From positions 806,001-870,000 of the forward strand of contig NZ_UGQM01000001.1 in assembly GCF_900454025.1 (NCBI RefSeq): a DNA stretch of 64,000 bases, read 5' to 3'. Below are positions 25,193 to 33,696 of the stretch, piece by piece; the stretch's first letter is position 1, and each line of letters opens with the position of its first letter. The position numbers and the translations under genes are program-made. The stretch is from Mycolicibacterium gilvum (lineage in GTDB: Bacteria > Actinomycetota > Actinomycetes > Mycobacteriales > Mycobacteriaceae). The notes beneath the pieces are model-generated. The model searched no databases, was not told where the DNA came from, and saw only the letters and a program-made list of their open reading frames with translations.

Positions 25193-26224
25193 GTGCGATT
25201 AGGCGTGCTCGACGTGGGCAGCAACACCGTTCATCTGTTGGTGGTGGACGCCCGCCGGGGTGGGCACCCGACGCCGATGAGTTCCACGAAGGCCTCCCTG
25301 CGCCTCGCCGAGGCGATCGACGACTCGGGGAAGCTGACCCGCCGGGGGGCCGACAAGCTGATCGGCACCCTCGACGAGTTCGCCCGCATCGCGACCAGCT
25401 CCGGATGTGCGGAGCTGATGGCGTTCGCGACCTCGGCGGTGCGCGACGCGCGCAACTCCGAAGAGGTGCTCGCCCGCGTGAAGGCCGAGACCGGTGTCGA
25501 GCTCAAGGTGCTCAGCGGGGTCGACGAGTCACGGCTGACCTTCCTGGCGGTGCGCCGCTGGTACGGCTGGAGTGCGGGACGCATCGTCAACATCGACATC
25601 GGCGGAGGCTCGCTGGAGCTCTCCAGCGGTGTCGACGAGGAGCCCGATGTGGCGTTGTCGCTGCCGCTGGGCGCGGGCCGGATGACCCGCGAATGGCTTC
25701 CCGACGATCCGCCGGGGCGGCGCCGGGTCGCGATGCTGCGCGACTGGCTGACCAACGAGCTGTCCGACGCCGCGGCGGCGGTCACCGAGGCCGGGACCCC
25801 GGACCTCGCGGTCGCGTCCTCGAAGACGTTCCGTTCGCTGGCGCGCCTCACCGGTGCCGCGCCGTCGGGAGCCGGGCCGAGGGTCAAGCGCACGCTCACC
25901 GCAACGGGTCTTCGGCAACTCATAAATTTCATCTCTAGGATGACCGCGGCTGACCGAGCTGAACTGGAAGGAGTGAGCGCCGATCGTGCGCCGCAGATCG
26001 TTGCGGGCGCGCTGGTGGCGGAGGCGAGCATGAACGCCCTGAACATCGAGAGTGTCGACATCTGTCCCTGGGCGTTGCGGGAAGGGCTCATCCTGCGGAA
26101 ACTCGACAGCGAGGCCGACGGCAGCGATTTCGTCGGCGGATCCTCGAACCAAGTGAGTGGAAGGGGCAAGGCAGCCAAGACCGGCGCACGGGAATCCGCC
26201 CGCACGGCAGATGCCCGTACGTAA
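25193..26224 (+). CDS. ppx: Exopolyphosphatase, Ppx/GppA family (Rv0496-like)
   Basis: Hydrolyses inorganic polyphosphate from its ends in the cytosol; the short mycobacterial PPX1 type. The 343-residue protein has the ASKHA phosphate motifs LGVLDVGSNTVHLLVVDA (residues 2-19) and VNIDIGGGSLELSSG (about 140-154), and the GppA-like ATSAVRDARNSEEV segment. The C-terminus from about residue 310 is Ala/Gly/Arg-rich and variable. With ppk2 near the window start, two polyphosphate enzymes lie in this region. Its upstream promoter region is altered by the IS. Confidence 0.93.
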   Translation: MRLGVLDVGSNTVHLLVVDARRGGHPTPMSSTKASLRLAEAIDDSGKLTRRGADKLIGTLDEFARIATSSGCAELMAFATSAVRDARNSEEVLARVKAETGVELKVLSGVDESRLTFLAVRRWYGWSAGRIVNIDIGGGSLELSSGVDEEPDVALSLPLGAGRMTREWLPDDPPGRRRVAMLRDWLTNELSDAAAAVTEAGTPDLAVASSKTFRSLARLTGAAPSGAGPRVKRTLTATGLRQLINFISRMTAADRAELEGVSADRAPQIVAGALVAEASMNALNIESVDICPWALREGLILRKLDSEADGSDFVGGSSNQVSGRGKAAKTGARESARTADART

Positions 26225-26264
26225 TGCTCAACGGTGAAGCAGCGAGGCTCGAAGGCGACAGGCG

Positions 26265-27530
26265 ATGACTGGAACTGAGGACAGCAACAGCAGTACCCGG
26301 CCGATCTCGGTCGCCGAACTGCTGGCCAAGAACGGCACCATCGGCGCACCGCCGGTTGGGGGCCGGCGTCGCCGACGCCGCGGCAACAGCGATGCCGTCA
26401 CCGTCGCCGAGCTCACCGGTGAGATCCCGATCATCCGTCCCGACGACCCCCCGCCCGCGCCGGTCACGGCCACGGAGCCGGTGGCCGAGCCGATCGAGGA
26501 AGCTCCCGCTGAGGCTGAAGTCGAAGTCGAAGCTGAAGCCGAAGTCGAAGCCGAGTCCGAAGTCGAGGCTGAGGACACCGACGTCGAGGACGCCACCGAC
26601 GTCGAGGTTGAGGCCACCGACGACGTCGAGGCCCCCGACGTCGAGGCTGAGGCCCCCGCCGACGTCGTGGACACCGACGTTCAGGCTGAGGCCACCGATG
26701 TCGACGTTGAGGCTGAGACCGTCGAGCAGGTTGCGCCCGTCGCACCGCCGGCCGCGGAGCCTTCCCGGTCGCGCCGCTTCGGCTTCCTTCGCCTCGGCCG
26801 CAGGAGCGCTCCCGCCGCAGTAACTCCCGTCGCTGAGACTTCTGTCGCCGAAGTTCCCGCCGACCAGGTCGACACGGTCGACGACGCCCCGGTGGCCGAG
26901 GAGACGGCCGAGATCGAGAAGACCGAGTCCGGGGAGACCGCCGAAGACGCGATCGCCGAGGAGCCCAGCGACACGATCACCGAGGACGCGCACGACGAGG
27001 ACCTGCACGCCGAGGACCTCGAACCGGCCTTCGACGACGAGGACCTCGACGACCGGGACAGTGACGAGCTGCCCTCCTACCTGCGCTCGTCGGAGGAACC
27101 GCTGTTCGGAGGACAGTCCGTCGTCGACGAGCTGGCACGGCAGGGCGACCGCTCGTCGCGTGCCGACACGGTCGAGGACAGGGACGCCGCCGTCGAGACG
27201 GTCGACGCCGACGAGACCGACGACGATCTGGTCGACGAGCCGGACGACCACGACGCACCGCGGACGATGTCACCGCTGGTGAGCGCGCTGTGGATCATCG
27301 GGCAGAGCGTGATCGCCGTGGTCTTCGGTGCGGGCCTGTTCGTCGCCTTCGATCAGCTGTGGAAGTGGAACAACATCATCGCGCTGGTGCTGTCGGTCCT
27401 GGTGATCCTGGGCCTTGTCGTCGGTGTCCGGCTGGTGCGCAAGACCGAGGACATCGGCAGCACGTTGATCGCCGTGGCGGTCGGTGCGCTGGTCACCCTC
27501 GGCCCGCTGGCGTTGTTGCAGTCGGGCTGA
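26265..27530 (+). CDS. Acidic low-complexity membrane protein (Rv0497-like)
   Basis: A 421-residue protein. The first 30 residues ([13 protein letters not shown]) and an Arg-rich run ([11 protein letters not shown]) are followed by about 200 residues dominated by Glu, Val, Asp and Ala in short EVEAE and DVEA units, then an acidic linker and two or three C-terminal transmembrane helices ([61 protein letters not shown]). The M. tuberculosis orthologue is about 310 residues, so the acidic part is expanded here. The long soluble region is probably disordered and cytosolic. Function unknown. Confidence 0.8.
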   Translation: MTGTEDSNSSTRPISVAELLAKNGTIGAPPVGGRRRRRRGNSDAVTVAELTGEIPIIRPDDPPPAPVTATEPVAEPIEEAPAEAEVEVEAEAEVEAESEVEAEDTDVEDATDVEVEATDDVEAPDVEAEAPADVVDTDVQAEATDVDVEAETVEQVAPVAPPAAEPSRSRRFGFLRLGRRSAPAAVTPVAETSVAEVPADQVDTVDDAPVAEETAEIEKTESGETAEDAIAEEPSDTITEDAHDEDLHAEDLEPAFDDEDLDDRDSDELPSYLRSSEEPLFGGQSVVDELARQGDRSSRADTVEDRDAAVETVDADETDDDLVDEPDDHDAPRTMSPLVSALWIIGQSVIAVVFGAGLFVAFDQLWKWNNIIALVLSVLVILGLVVGVRLVRKTEDIGSTLIAVAVGALVTLGPLALLQSG

Positions 27531-27557
27531 GCGCGGATCCCGGTACCCCACACCACT

Positions 27558-28403
27558 GTGCGCCCTGCAATCAAGGTTGGCCTGTCGACGGCCTCGGTCT
27601 ATCCGCTCAAGACCGAGGCGGCCTTCGAGTACGCCGCGAACCTCGGCTACGACGGGGTTGAGCTGATGGTGTGGGCCGAAGCCGTCAGCCAGGACATCGA
27701 TGCGATCGCCGCGATGTCGAAGCGCTACGGCGTGCCGGTGCTGTCGGTGCATGCTCCGTGTCTGCTCATCACCCAGCGGGTGTGGGGCGCCAACCCGATC
27801 ACGAAGCTCGCGCGCAGCGTGCGCGCGGCCGAACAGCTCGGCGCCCAGACCGTGGTGGTGCATCCACCGTTCCGCTGGCAGCGGCGCTACGCCGAGGGTT
27901 TCAGCGACCAGGTGGCCGAACTGGAGTCCGGCAGCGACGTGTTGGTCGCGGTGGAGAACATGTTCCCGTTCCGCGCCGACCGGTTCTTCGGGGCCGGCCC
28001 CACCTCGATCGAGCGGATGCGCAAACGCGGCGGAACTCCGGGCCCGGGTATCTCGGCGTTCGCACCGTCCTATGACCCGCTCGACGGAGGCCACGCCCAC
28101 TACACGCTCGACCTGTCCCACACCGCGACAGCGGGCACCGATGCCCTCGACATGGCCGCCCGGATGGGCGAAGGCCTGGCCCACCTCCACCTCTGCGACG
28201 GCAGCGGCGCCTCCTACGACGAGCACCTGGTGCCCGGCCGCGGCACCCAGCCGACGGCCGAGGTGTGCGAGATGCTGGCTGCGAGCGACTTCGCCGGGCA
28301 TGTCATCCTCGAGGTCACGACCTCCGGCGCGCGCAGCGCGGCCGAGCGGGAGGCGTTGTTGACCGAGTCGCTGCAGTTCGCCAGGACGCATCTGCTGCGC
28401 TGA
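27558..28403 (+). CDS. Sugar phosphate isomerase/epimerase-like TIM barrel (Rv0498-like)
   Basis: A 281-residue AP endonuclease 2/xylose isomerase-like barrel (VGLSTASVYPLKTEAAFEYA at the start; FAANLGYDGVELMVW-type strand 1; VAVENMFPF and HYTLDLSHTAT metal-side strands; HLCDG near the C-terminus). Catalytic metal ligands (Glu in VAVENM, Asp in YTLDLSH, His, Glu) are present. Substrate unknown. GTG 27558 begins 27 bp after the preceding stop. Confidence 0.82.
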   Translation: MRPAIKVGLSTASVYPLKTEAAFEYAANLGYDGVELMVWAEAVSQDIDAIAAMSKRYGVPVLSVHAPCLLITQRVWGANPITKLARSVRAAEQLGAQTVVVHPPFRWQRRYAEGFSDQVAELESGSDVLVAVENMFPFRADRFFGAGPTSIERMRKRGGTPGPGISAFAPSYDPLDGGHAHYTLDLSHTATAGTDALDMAARMGEGLAHLHLCDGSGASYDEHLVPGRGTQPTAEVCEMLAASDFAGHVILEVTTSGARSAAEREALLTESLQFARTHLLR

Positions 28404-28427
28404 GCCGAGGATGCTGAGGTTGCGGTG

Positions 28428-29240
28428 ATGACGAGTTCCACCCTGTTCACCGACGCGATGGCGCTGACGCCGGCCGGCGACGGTGTGTATCACGGTGTGC
28501 TGAACGAACATTGGACGATCGGGCCCAAGGTGCACGGTGGCGCGATGCTCGCGTTGTGCGCGAACGCGGCCAGGACCGAGTTCGGCGAGGAGGGCGTGGA
28601 ACCGATCGCGGTGTCGGGCAGTTTCCTGTGGGCGCCCGATCCCGGTGCCATGCAGGTCGTCACGACGGTACGCAAGCGGGGCCGCCGGGTCAGCCTGCTC
28701 GACGTCGAGCTTCAGCAGGGAGATCGGGTCGCGTTGCGGGCGGCCATCACTATGGGCACCCCGGAACATCATGTGCCGCCGCTGTTGTCGGTGAACCCGG
28801 TCGTCCCGTTGATGACGCCGGAGCCGCCGCCCGGGCTGGAACCGATCGGGCCGGGCCACTCGATGGCCGACATCGTCCACCTCGCCCACGGCTGCGACAT
28901 CAGGCCGTCGCTGACGACGTTCGATCCCCGCCAGGACGGGGGCATGCCGGTGATCGAGTACTGGGTGCGGCCCAAGGGTGTGGCGCCGGATCTGCTGTTC
29001 GCGCTGCTGTGCGGCGATGTGTCGGCTCCGGTCACGTTCGGGGTCAACAGGTTCGGCTGGGCCCCGACCGTGCAGCTGACGGCGTACCTGCGGGCGCTGC
29101 CCGCCGACGGCTGGCTGCGCGTGATGTGCACGGCCACCCAGATCGGCGAGGACTGGTTCGACGAGGACCATATCGTCGTCGACTGCGAGGGCCGGATCAT
29201 CGTGCAGACACGACAGCTGGCGATGGTGCCGTCCCGGTAG
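28428..29240 (+). CDS. TesB-like acyl-CoA thioesterase (Rv0499-like)
   Basis: A 270-residue double-hotdog protein of the acyl-CoA thioesterase type (YHGVLNEHWTIGPKVHGGAM at about 23-42 and a matching C-terminal half with GVNRFGWAPTVQLTAYLR). The first half holds the hotdog helix typical of the family. Start ATG 28428 follows TGAGG; a GTG one codon earlier is possible. It lies between the TIM-barrel gene and proC and is probably co-transcribed. Confidence 0.8.
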   Translation: MTSSTLFTDAMALTPAGDGVYHGVLNEHWTIGPKVHGGAMLALCANAARTEFGEEGVEPIAVSGSFLWAPDPGAMQVVTTVRKRGRRVSLLDVELQQGDRVALRAAITMGTPEHHVPPLLSVNPVVPLMTPEPPPGLEPIGPGHSMADIVHLAHGCDIRPSLTTFDPRQDGGMPVIEYWVRPKGVAPDLLFALLCGDVSAPVTFGVNRFGWAPTVQLTAYLRALPADGWLRVMCTATQIGEDWFDEDHIVVDCEGRIIVQTRQLAMVPSR

Positions 29241-29285
29241 CCGCCGGGCGCACGCCGACGGGGATCGCGTGCAATGCTTGCCCGC

Positions 29286-30155
29286 ATGGCCAGAATCGCG
29301 ATCATTGGCGGCGGAAGTATCGGTGAGGCGTTGCTGGCGGGGCTGCTGCGCGCCGGCAGGCAGGTCAAGGACCTGGTGGTTGCGGAGAAGAGCCCCGATC
29401 GCGGCAAGTACCTCGCCGAGAAGTACTCCGTGCTGGTGACGACGGTGGCCGACGCCGTCGACGCGGCCACCTACGTGATCGTCGCCGTGAAACCCGCTGA
29501 CGTGCAGCATGTGATCGGCGACATCGCCGATACCGCGGCCCGTGCCGACAGCGACGCCGCCGAGCAGGTGTTCGTGTCCGTCGCCGCGGGCGTCGGCACA
29601 TCGTTCTACGAGAGCAAGCTGCCGGCGGGCTCGCCGGTGATCCGGGTGATGCCGAACGCGCCGATGCTCGTCGGCGGCGGTGTCAGCGCGCTGGCCCCGG
29701 GGCGCTTCGCGAGCCCCGAGCAACTCAAAGAGGTGTCGCTGCTGTTCGACGCCGTCGGGGGCGTCCTCACCGTCGCCGAGTCACAGATCGACGCCGTCAC
29801 CGCGGTGTCGGGGTCCGGCCCGGCGTACTTTTTCCTGATGGTCGAGGCGCTCGTCGACGCCGGAGTGGACGCCGGTCTGCCGCGCGCGGTGGCGACGGAT
29901 CTGGCGGTCCAGACGATGGCGGGTTCGGCGGCGATGCTCCTGGAACGGCTCGATCAGAACGCGGCGGGGAGCGCGTCGGCGGGTCCGTCGATGGACACCT
30001 CGGCCGCCCAGCTGCGGGCCACCGTGACGTCCCCGGGCGGTACCACGGCGGCTGGTCTGCGGGAACTGGAGCGGGGCGGTCTGCGGGCGGCGGTCGCGAA
30101 CGCCGTGGAAGCCGCAAAAAAGCGCTCTGAGCAGCTCGGAATTACAACTGAGTAG
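29286..30155 (+). CDS. proC: Pyrroline-5-carboxylate reductase
   Basis: Last step of proline synthesis: NAD(P)H-dependent reduction of pyrroline-5-carboxylate. The 289-residue protein has the Rossmann start RIAIIGGGSIGEALL (residues 3-17), VIVAVKPADV, VIRVMPNAPMLVGGG, and the C-terminal dimerisation signature with SGSGPAYFFLMVEAL and ATVTSPGGTTAAGLRELERGG split across it. ATG 29286 gives the family length; an upstream ATG at 29274 would add four residues. Confidence 0.95.
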   Translation: MARIAIIGGGSIGEALLAGLLRAGRQVKDLVVAEKSPDRGKYLAEKYSVLVTTVADAVDAATYVIVAVKPADVQHVIGDIADTAARADSDAAEQVFVSVAAGVGTSFYESKLPAGSPVIRVMPNAPMLVGGGVSALAPGRFASPEQLKEVSLLFDAVGGVLTVAESQIDAVTAVSGSGPAYFFLMVEALVDAGVDAGLPRAVATDLAVQTMAGSAAMLLERLDQNAAGSASAGPSMDTSAAQLRATVTSPGGTTAAGLRELERGGLRAAVANAVEAAKKRSEQLGITTE

Positions 30156-30212
30156 TTCACCAATTTGGGACTGAATACCCCACACCCGTCGCAGTAACCC
30201 CACCCGCCACGC

Positions 30213-30218
30213 TATTCT
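30213..30218 (+). promoter_or_regulatory. Candidate -10 box and leader hairpin before the HTH gene
   Basis: TATTCT at 30213-30218 is a good TANNNT box 75 bp before the ATG at 30293. The resulting leader contains a hairpin, CCAGCGG (30242-30248) with CCGCTGG (30257-30263), then GAGGA near the start. Confidence 0.4.
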
Positions 30219-30292
30219 CCCAGTGGTAAGCACGGGTGGGTCCAGCGGTGGGGAAGCCGCTGGAACTGCCCGCGCCTGAGGATTGGGTTGCG

Positions 30293-30565
30293 ATGACGTC
30301 TATGAACGGGCCATCTTCGCGGGATTCGGCTGGCGGCAAGGCGGCGCGGGACGCCGGGCAGGGCAGTGCGGGTGACGCGCAGTCGCCTCGTGCCCAGTTC
30401 CTGACCGTCGCCGAGGTGGCGAGCCTGATGCGGGTCAGCAAAATGACCGTGTACCGCCTGGTGCACAACGGTGAGCTGCCCGCCGTCCGGGTGGGTCGCT
30501 CGTTCCGGGTGCACGCCAAAGCGGTGCACGACATGCTGGAGAGCTCGTACTTCGACGCAGGCTGA
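30293..30565 (+). CDS. Excisionase-type HTH DNA-binding protein (Rv0500A-like)
   Basis: A 90-residue protein with a MerR/excisionase-like winged helix (about 35-85: FLTVAEVASLMRVSKMTVYR then LVHNGELPAVRVGRSFRVH). The N-terminal 30 residues are low complexity. The DNA-binding part is nearly invariant in mycobacteria. Targets are unknown. The start is ATG 30293, with another ATG at 30302. Confidence 0.88.
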   Translation: MTSMNGPSSRDSAGGKAARDAGQGSAGDAQSPRAQFLTVAEVASLMRVSKMTVYRLVHNGELPAVRVGRSFRVHAKAVHDMLESSYFDAG

Positions 30566-30713
30566 GCCTGCCCGAGCACCCCGGTTGCGCCCGGCAACCG
30601 GATTTCAGCGCCAGGACGGTCGCCAGGTAAGGTGATCGGTCGAGGCTGGCACCGGCACGGATGGTGTCCGGAGTGCCTTCTAGTCAACTGATCGGACGTA
30701 GGTAGCGGAGTTC

Positions 30714-30815
30714 ATGGGTTCTGTCATCAAGAAGCGGCGTAAGCGCATGTCGAAGAAGAAGCACCGCAAGCTGCTTCGTCGCACCCGGGTGCAGCGCAGA
30801 AAACTCGGCAAGTAA
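30714..30815 (+). CDS. Small ribosomal subunit protein bS22 (33 residues)
   Basis: A 33-residue, very basic protein: [19 protein letters not shown], then [14 protein letters not shown]. This is the Rv0500B-type protein found in mycobacterial 30S cryo-EM structures and named bS22 (AURKAIP1/COX24-like domain). The ATG follows GGTAGCGGAG. A TAAGGT box in the leader (about 30628-30633) would give a 5' UTR of about 75 nt. It is easily missed by gene finders because of its length. Confidence 0.93.
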
Positions 30816-30846
30816 CCCGCCGGCTCGTCGTCGCTAGGCTGTCTGG

Positions 30847-31947
30847 ATGGATTCCGAGGGTCGGTCCGGGACAGGCCCCGAAGGATCCGACGCCCGCGAG
30901 GGCCTGGACTATCCGAAGGTCGTCCTGGTCACGGGTGCCTGCCGATTTCTCGGCGGATACCTGACCGCCCGACTGGCGCAGAACCCGCTGATCAACCATG
31001 TGATCGCGGTCGACGCGGTCGCACCCAGCAAGGATCTGCTGAGAAGGATGGGCCGCGCGGAGTTCGTCCGCGCCGACATCCGCAACCCGTTCATCGCGAA
31101 GGTCATCCGTAACGGCGAGGTCGACACCGTCGTCCACGCCGCGGCCGCGTCCTACGCGCCCCGCGCGGGCGGCCGGGCGACGCTCAAAGAGATCAACGTC
31201 ATGGGTGCGATCCAGCTTTTCGCCGCGTGCCAGAAGGCGCCGTCGGTGCGCCGGGTCATCCTGAAGTCGACGTCGGAGGTCTACGGGTCCAGTTCACGGG
31301 ATCCGGTGTTGTTCTCCGAGAGCAGCAGCCGCCGCAGACCTCCGGGCGAGGGCTTCGCCCGGGACAGCATCGACATCGAGGGCTACGCGCGCGGCATGGG
31401 CCGGCGCAGGCCCGACATCGCGGTCACCATCCTGCGGCTGGCGAACATGATCGGCCCGGCCATGGACACCGCGCTGTCGCGGTATCTGGCCGGACCGGTG
31501 GTACCGACCGTGATCGGACACGATCCGCGGTTGCAGCTGCTCCATGAGCAGGACGCGCTCGGAGCCCTGGAACGCGCCACCATGGCAGGCAGGTCAGGGG
31601 CGTTCAACATCGGAGCCTCCGGAATCATCACGATGAGCCAGGCGATCCGGCGCGCCGGCCGGTTGGCCCTTCCGGTTCCGCGTTCGGCGCTGGTGGCGGT
31701 GGATTCGCTGTGGCGGGCCACCCGCAACACCGAACTCGACCGCGAGCAACTCGACTATCTGAGCTACGGCCGGGTGATGGACACGTCGAGGATGCGCAAC
31801 GAGCTCGGCTACTCGCCGAAGTGGACCACTGCCGAAGCCTTCGACGATTATGTCCGGGGCCGCGGTCTGACGCCGATCATCGATCCGCGGTGGATACACG
31901 CCGTGGAGAATCGCGCGGTAGCGGCGGCGCAGCGCTGGGGACGGTAG
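30847..31947 (+). CDS. NAD-dependent epimerase/dehydratase-like protein (Rv0501, galE2-like)
   Basis: A 366-residue extended-SDR protein. The Rossmann start is VVLVTGACRFLGGYL (about 26-40), where the canonical TGxxGxxG is altered (Arg replaces the middle Gly). In the usual active-site position the sequence is DIEGYARGMG, with no YxxxK lysine. LKSTSEVYG and LRLANMIGP are conserved. The same changes exist in the M. tuberculosis protein annotated galE2, as I recall it. UDP-glucose epimerase activity is therefore doubtful, and a structural or binding role is possible. A 5' disordered segment of about 20 residues precedes the domain. Confidence 0.85.
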   Translation: MDSEGRSGTGPEGSDAREGLDYPKVVLVTGACRFLGGYLTARLAQNPLINHVIAVDAVAPSKDLLRRMGRAEFVRADIRNPFIAKVIRNGEVDTVVHAAAASYAPRAGGRATLKEINVMGAIQLFAACQKAPSVRRVILKSTSEVYGSSSRDPVLFSESSSRRRPPGEGFARDSIDIEGYARGMGRRRPDIAVTILRLANMIGPAMDTALSRYLAGPVVPTVIGHDPRLQLLHEQDALGALERATMAGRSGAFNIGASGIITMSQAIRRAGRLALPVPRSALVAVDSLWRATRNTELDREQLDYLSYGRVMDTSRMRNELGYSPKWTTAEAFDDYVRGRGLTPIIDPRWIHAVENRAVAAAQRWGR

Positions 31948-31997
31948 ACTCAGCGGCTAGCGCGACAACGGGGGATTGTGGGGAGGAAGTAGAGACG

Positions 31998-33068
31998 GTG
32001 GCCGGCGAGCCTAAAGCGAAAGTCATTCCGCTGCACGCGAATTCAGGTCGCGGTGCGGCCGCTCGTCGTTCGGCGTCGCAGCGGGCTGACAGTGCGTCGC
32101 GGCATCCGTCGGTTCTGTCCGACCCGAAGGGCCGCGCCTCGGCCGAGCAGATCGCCTCCGTCGTCCGCGAGATCGACCAGCGTCGCGGGCCGAGTTCCGG
32201 CACCGGTTTCGACGCCCCGCCGCCCAACGAACTCGCGCAGCGCATCGCCGCAATCGCCGAGTTCGTCCGCAAGCGGATGACGGGCGAGTACACCGTCGAC
32301 GAGTTCGGGTTCGACCCACACCTCAACGACGCAATCTTTCTTCCTTTGCTGCGCGTGCTGTTCAACTCGTGGTTCCGGGTCGAGGTCAGCGGAATCGAGA
32401 ACCTCCCCGAGACGGGTGCCGCGCTCGTGGTGGCCAACCACGCCGGGGTGCTCCCGTTCGACGGCCTGATGACCCAGGTGGCGGTTCGCGACGAGCATCC
32501 CGCCCACCGCGATCTGCGCCTGCTGGCCGCCGACATCGTGTTCGACATGCCGATGGTCGGCCAGGCCGCCCGCAAGGCCGGCCACACGATGGCGTGCACC
32601 GACGACGCCCACCGGTTGCTGGCCGCGGGCGAGCTGACGGCCGTGTTCCCCGAGGGGTACAAGGGCCTGGGCAAGCACTTCAAGGACCGGTACAAGCTGC
32701 AACGGTTCGGCCGCGGCGGCTTCGTGTCCGCCGCGCTGCGCACCAAGGCGCCCATCGTGCCGTGCTCGATCGTCGGGTCCGAGGAGATCTACCCGATGAT
32801 CGCCGACGTCAAATTGCTGGCCAGGCTGCTGGGTCTGCCCTACTTCCCGGTGACCCCGCTGTTCCCGGCGGCCGGACCGCTGGGTGTGGTGCCGCTGCCG
32901 TCGAAGTGGTACATCCAGTTCGGCGAGCCGATCGACACCACCGACTACGACGAGTCCGCCGCCGAGGATCCGATGGTCACGTTCGACCTGACCGACCAGG
33001 TGCGCGAGACGATCCAGCAGACGCTCTACCAGCTGCTGGCCAACCGGCGGAACACCTTCTTCGGCTGA
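31998..33068 (+). CDS. Lysophospholipid acyltransferase-like protein (Rv0502-like)
   Basis: A 356-residue PlsC-type acyltransferase. The catalytic NHAGVLPFD (HX4D, about residues 142-150) and the FPEGYKGLGKHF block (the EGT-like glycerophosphate site, about 218-229) are present, then APIVPCSIVGSEEIYP. The first 60 residues are basic and disordered. There is no clear transmembrane helix, so it may be a peripheral membrane enzyme. The GTG start follows GGGAGGAAG. The natural acyl acceptor is not known. It follows the epimerase-like gene after 50 bp. Confidence 0.87.
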   Translation: MAGEPKAKVIPLHANSGRGAAARRSASQRADSASRHPSVLSDPKGRASAEQIASVVREIDQRRGPSSGTGFDAPPPNELAQRIAAIAEFVRKRMTGEYTVDEFGFDPHLNDAIFLPLLRVLFNSWFRVEVSGIENLPETGAALVVANHAGVLPFDGLMTQVAVRDEHPAHRDLRLLAADIVFDMPMVGQAARKAGHTMACTDDAHRLLAAGELTAVFPEGYKGLGKHFKDRYKLQRFGRGGFVSAALRTKAPIVPCSIVGSEEIYPMIADVKLLARLLGLPYFPVTPLFPAAGPLGVVPLPSKWYIQFGEPIDTTDYDESAAEDPMVTFDLTDQVRETIQQTLYQLLANRRNTFFG

Positions 33069-33097
33069 CTCCCGGGCCGTCGGCCCACTGCGGGTAT

Positions 33098-33646
33098 CTA
33101 GTCGGTCTGCCCTTTTTGCCCAGCTACGAACTTCGCCAGGGCATCGGCGTCGCGCTTGGCGGCGATCTGAGCGGTGAGCTCGTCGGCCTCGGTCTCGTGC
33201 GCGGCCTCGCCCATCACGGTCACGATGCTGGTGATGATCGGGTTGCCCTCGTCGTCGGTGATCTCACCGCGGATCTCGGTCAGCACGGCGCCGTGCGATT
33301 CGGTGACCGAATCGAGGTAGGAGTCGAACCACAGCTTGTCGCCGGCCAGGATAGGCCGGTGGAAGACCAGCTTCTGATCGCGGTGCAGCACCCGCTCCAT
33401 GTTGATCGGGAGGTCGAACTGGTTGAAGATCTCCTGCTGCACGCGCCGGCCCGCGACCGCGAGGAACGTCAGTGACGCGATCAGCGCGTCGTGCCCGCAT
33501 TCGCGGGCGGCGTCCTCGTCGTGGTGCGCCGGGTGCTCGTCCTTGACGGCCCGGGCGAACTCGCGGATCTTCTCGCGGTCCACCTGGAAGTAGTCGGGAT
33601 ACCGGTAGTGGGTGCCGATGATGTCTGCAGCGATGCTCGTCGCCAT
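33098..33646 (-). CDS. MaoC/HadA-like dehydratase (UPF0336, Rv0504c-like)
   Basis: A 182-residue single-hotdog protein of the FAS1-like dehydratase group ([20 protein letters not shown] at the start; [10 protein letters not shown] near the C-terminus). It is related to HadA/HadC, the non-catalytic partners of the mycolate 3-hydroxyacyl-ACP dehydratases; the catalytic hydratase motif is not evident. A partner HadB is not in the window. In M. tuberculosis cmaA2 lies beside it; here that gene is absent. Confidence 0.85.
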   Translation of the reverse strand: MATSIAADIIGTHYRYPDYFQVDREKIREFARAVKDEHPAHHDEDAARECGHDALIASLTFLAVAGRRVQQEIFNQFDLPINMERVLHRDQKLVFHRPILAGDKLWFDSYLDSVTESHGAVLTEIRGEITDDEGNPIITSIVTVMGEAAHETEADELTAQIAAKRDADALAKFVAGQKGQTD

Positions 33647-33696
33647 GCGCGCTCCTCGTCGGTTGGCTCGCGCGAGCCTATCAGCGCTCGGAGGGC

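Noticed and set aside
26088..27251. Gly/Val-rich minus-strand frame resembling a repetitive surface protein
   Set aside because: The repeats mirror the acidic repeats of the plus-strand membrane protein gene. No start signals or promoter.
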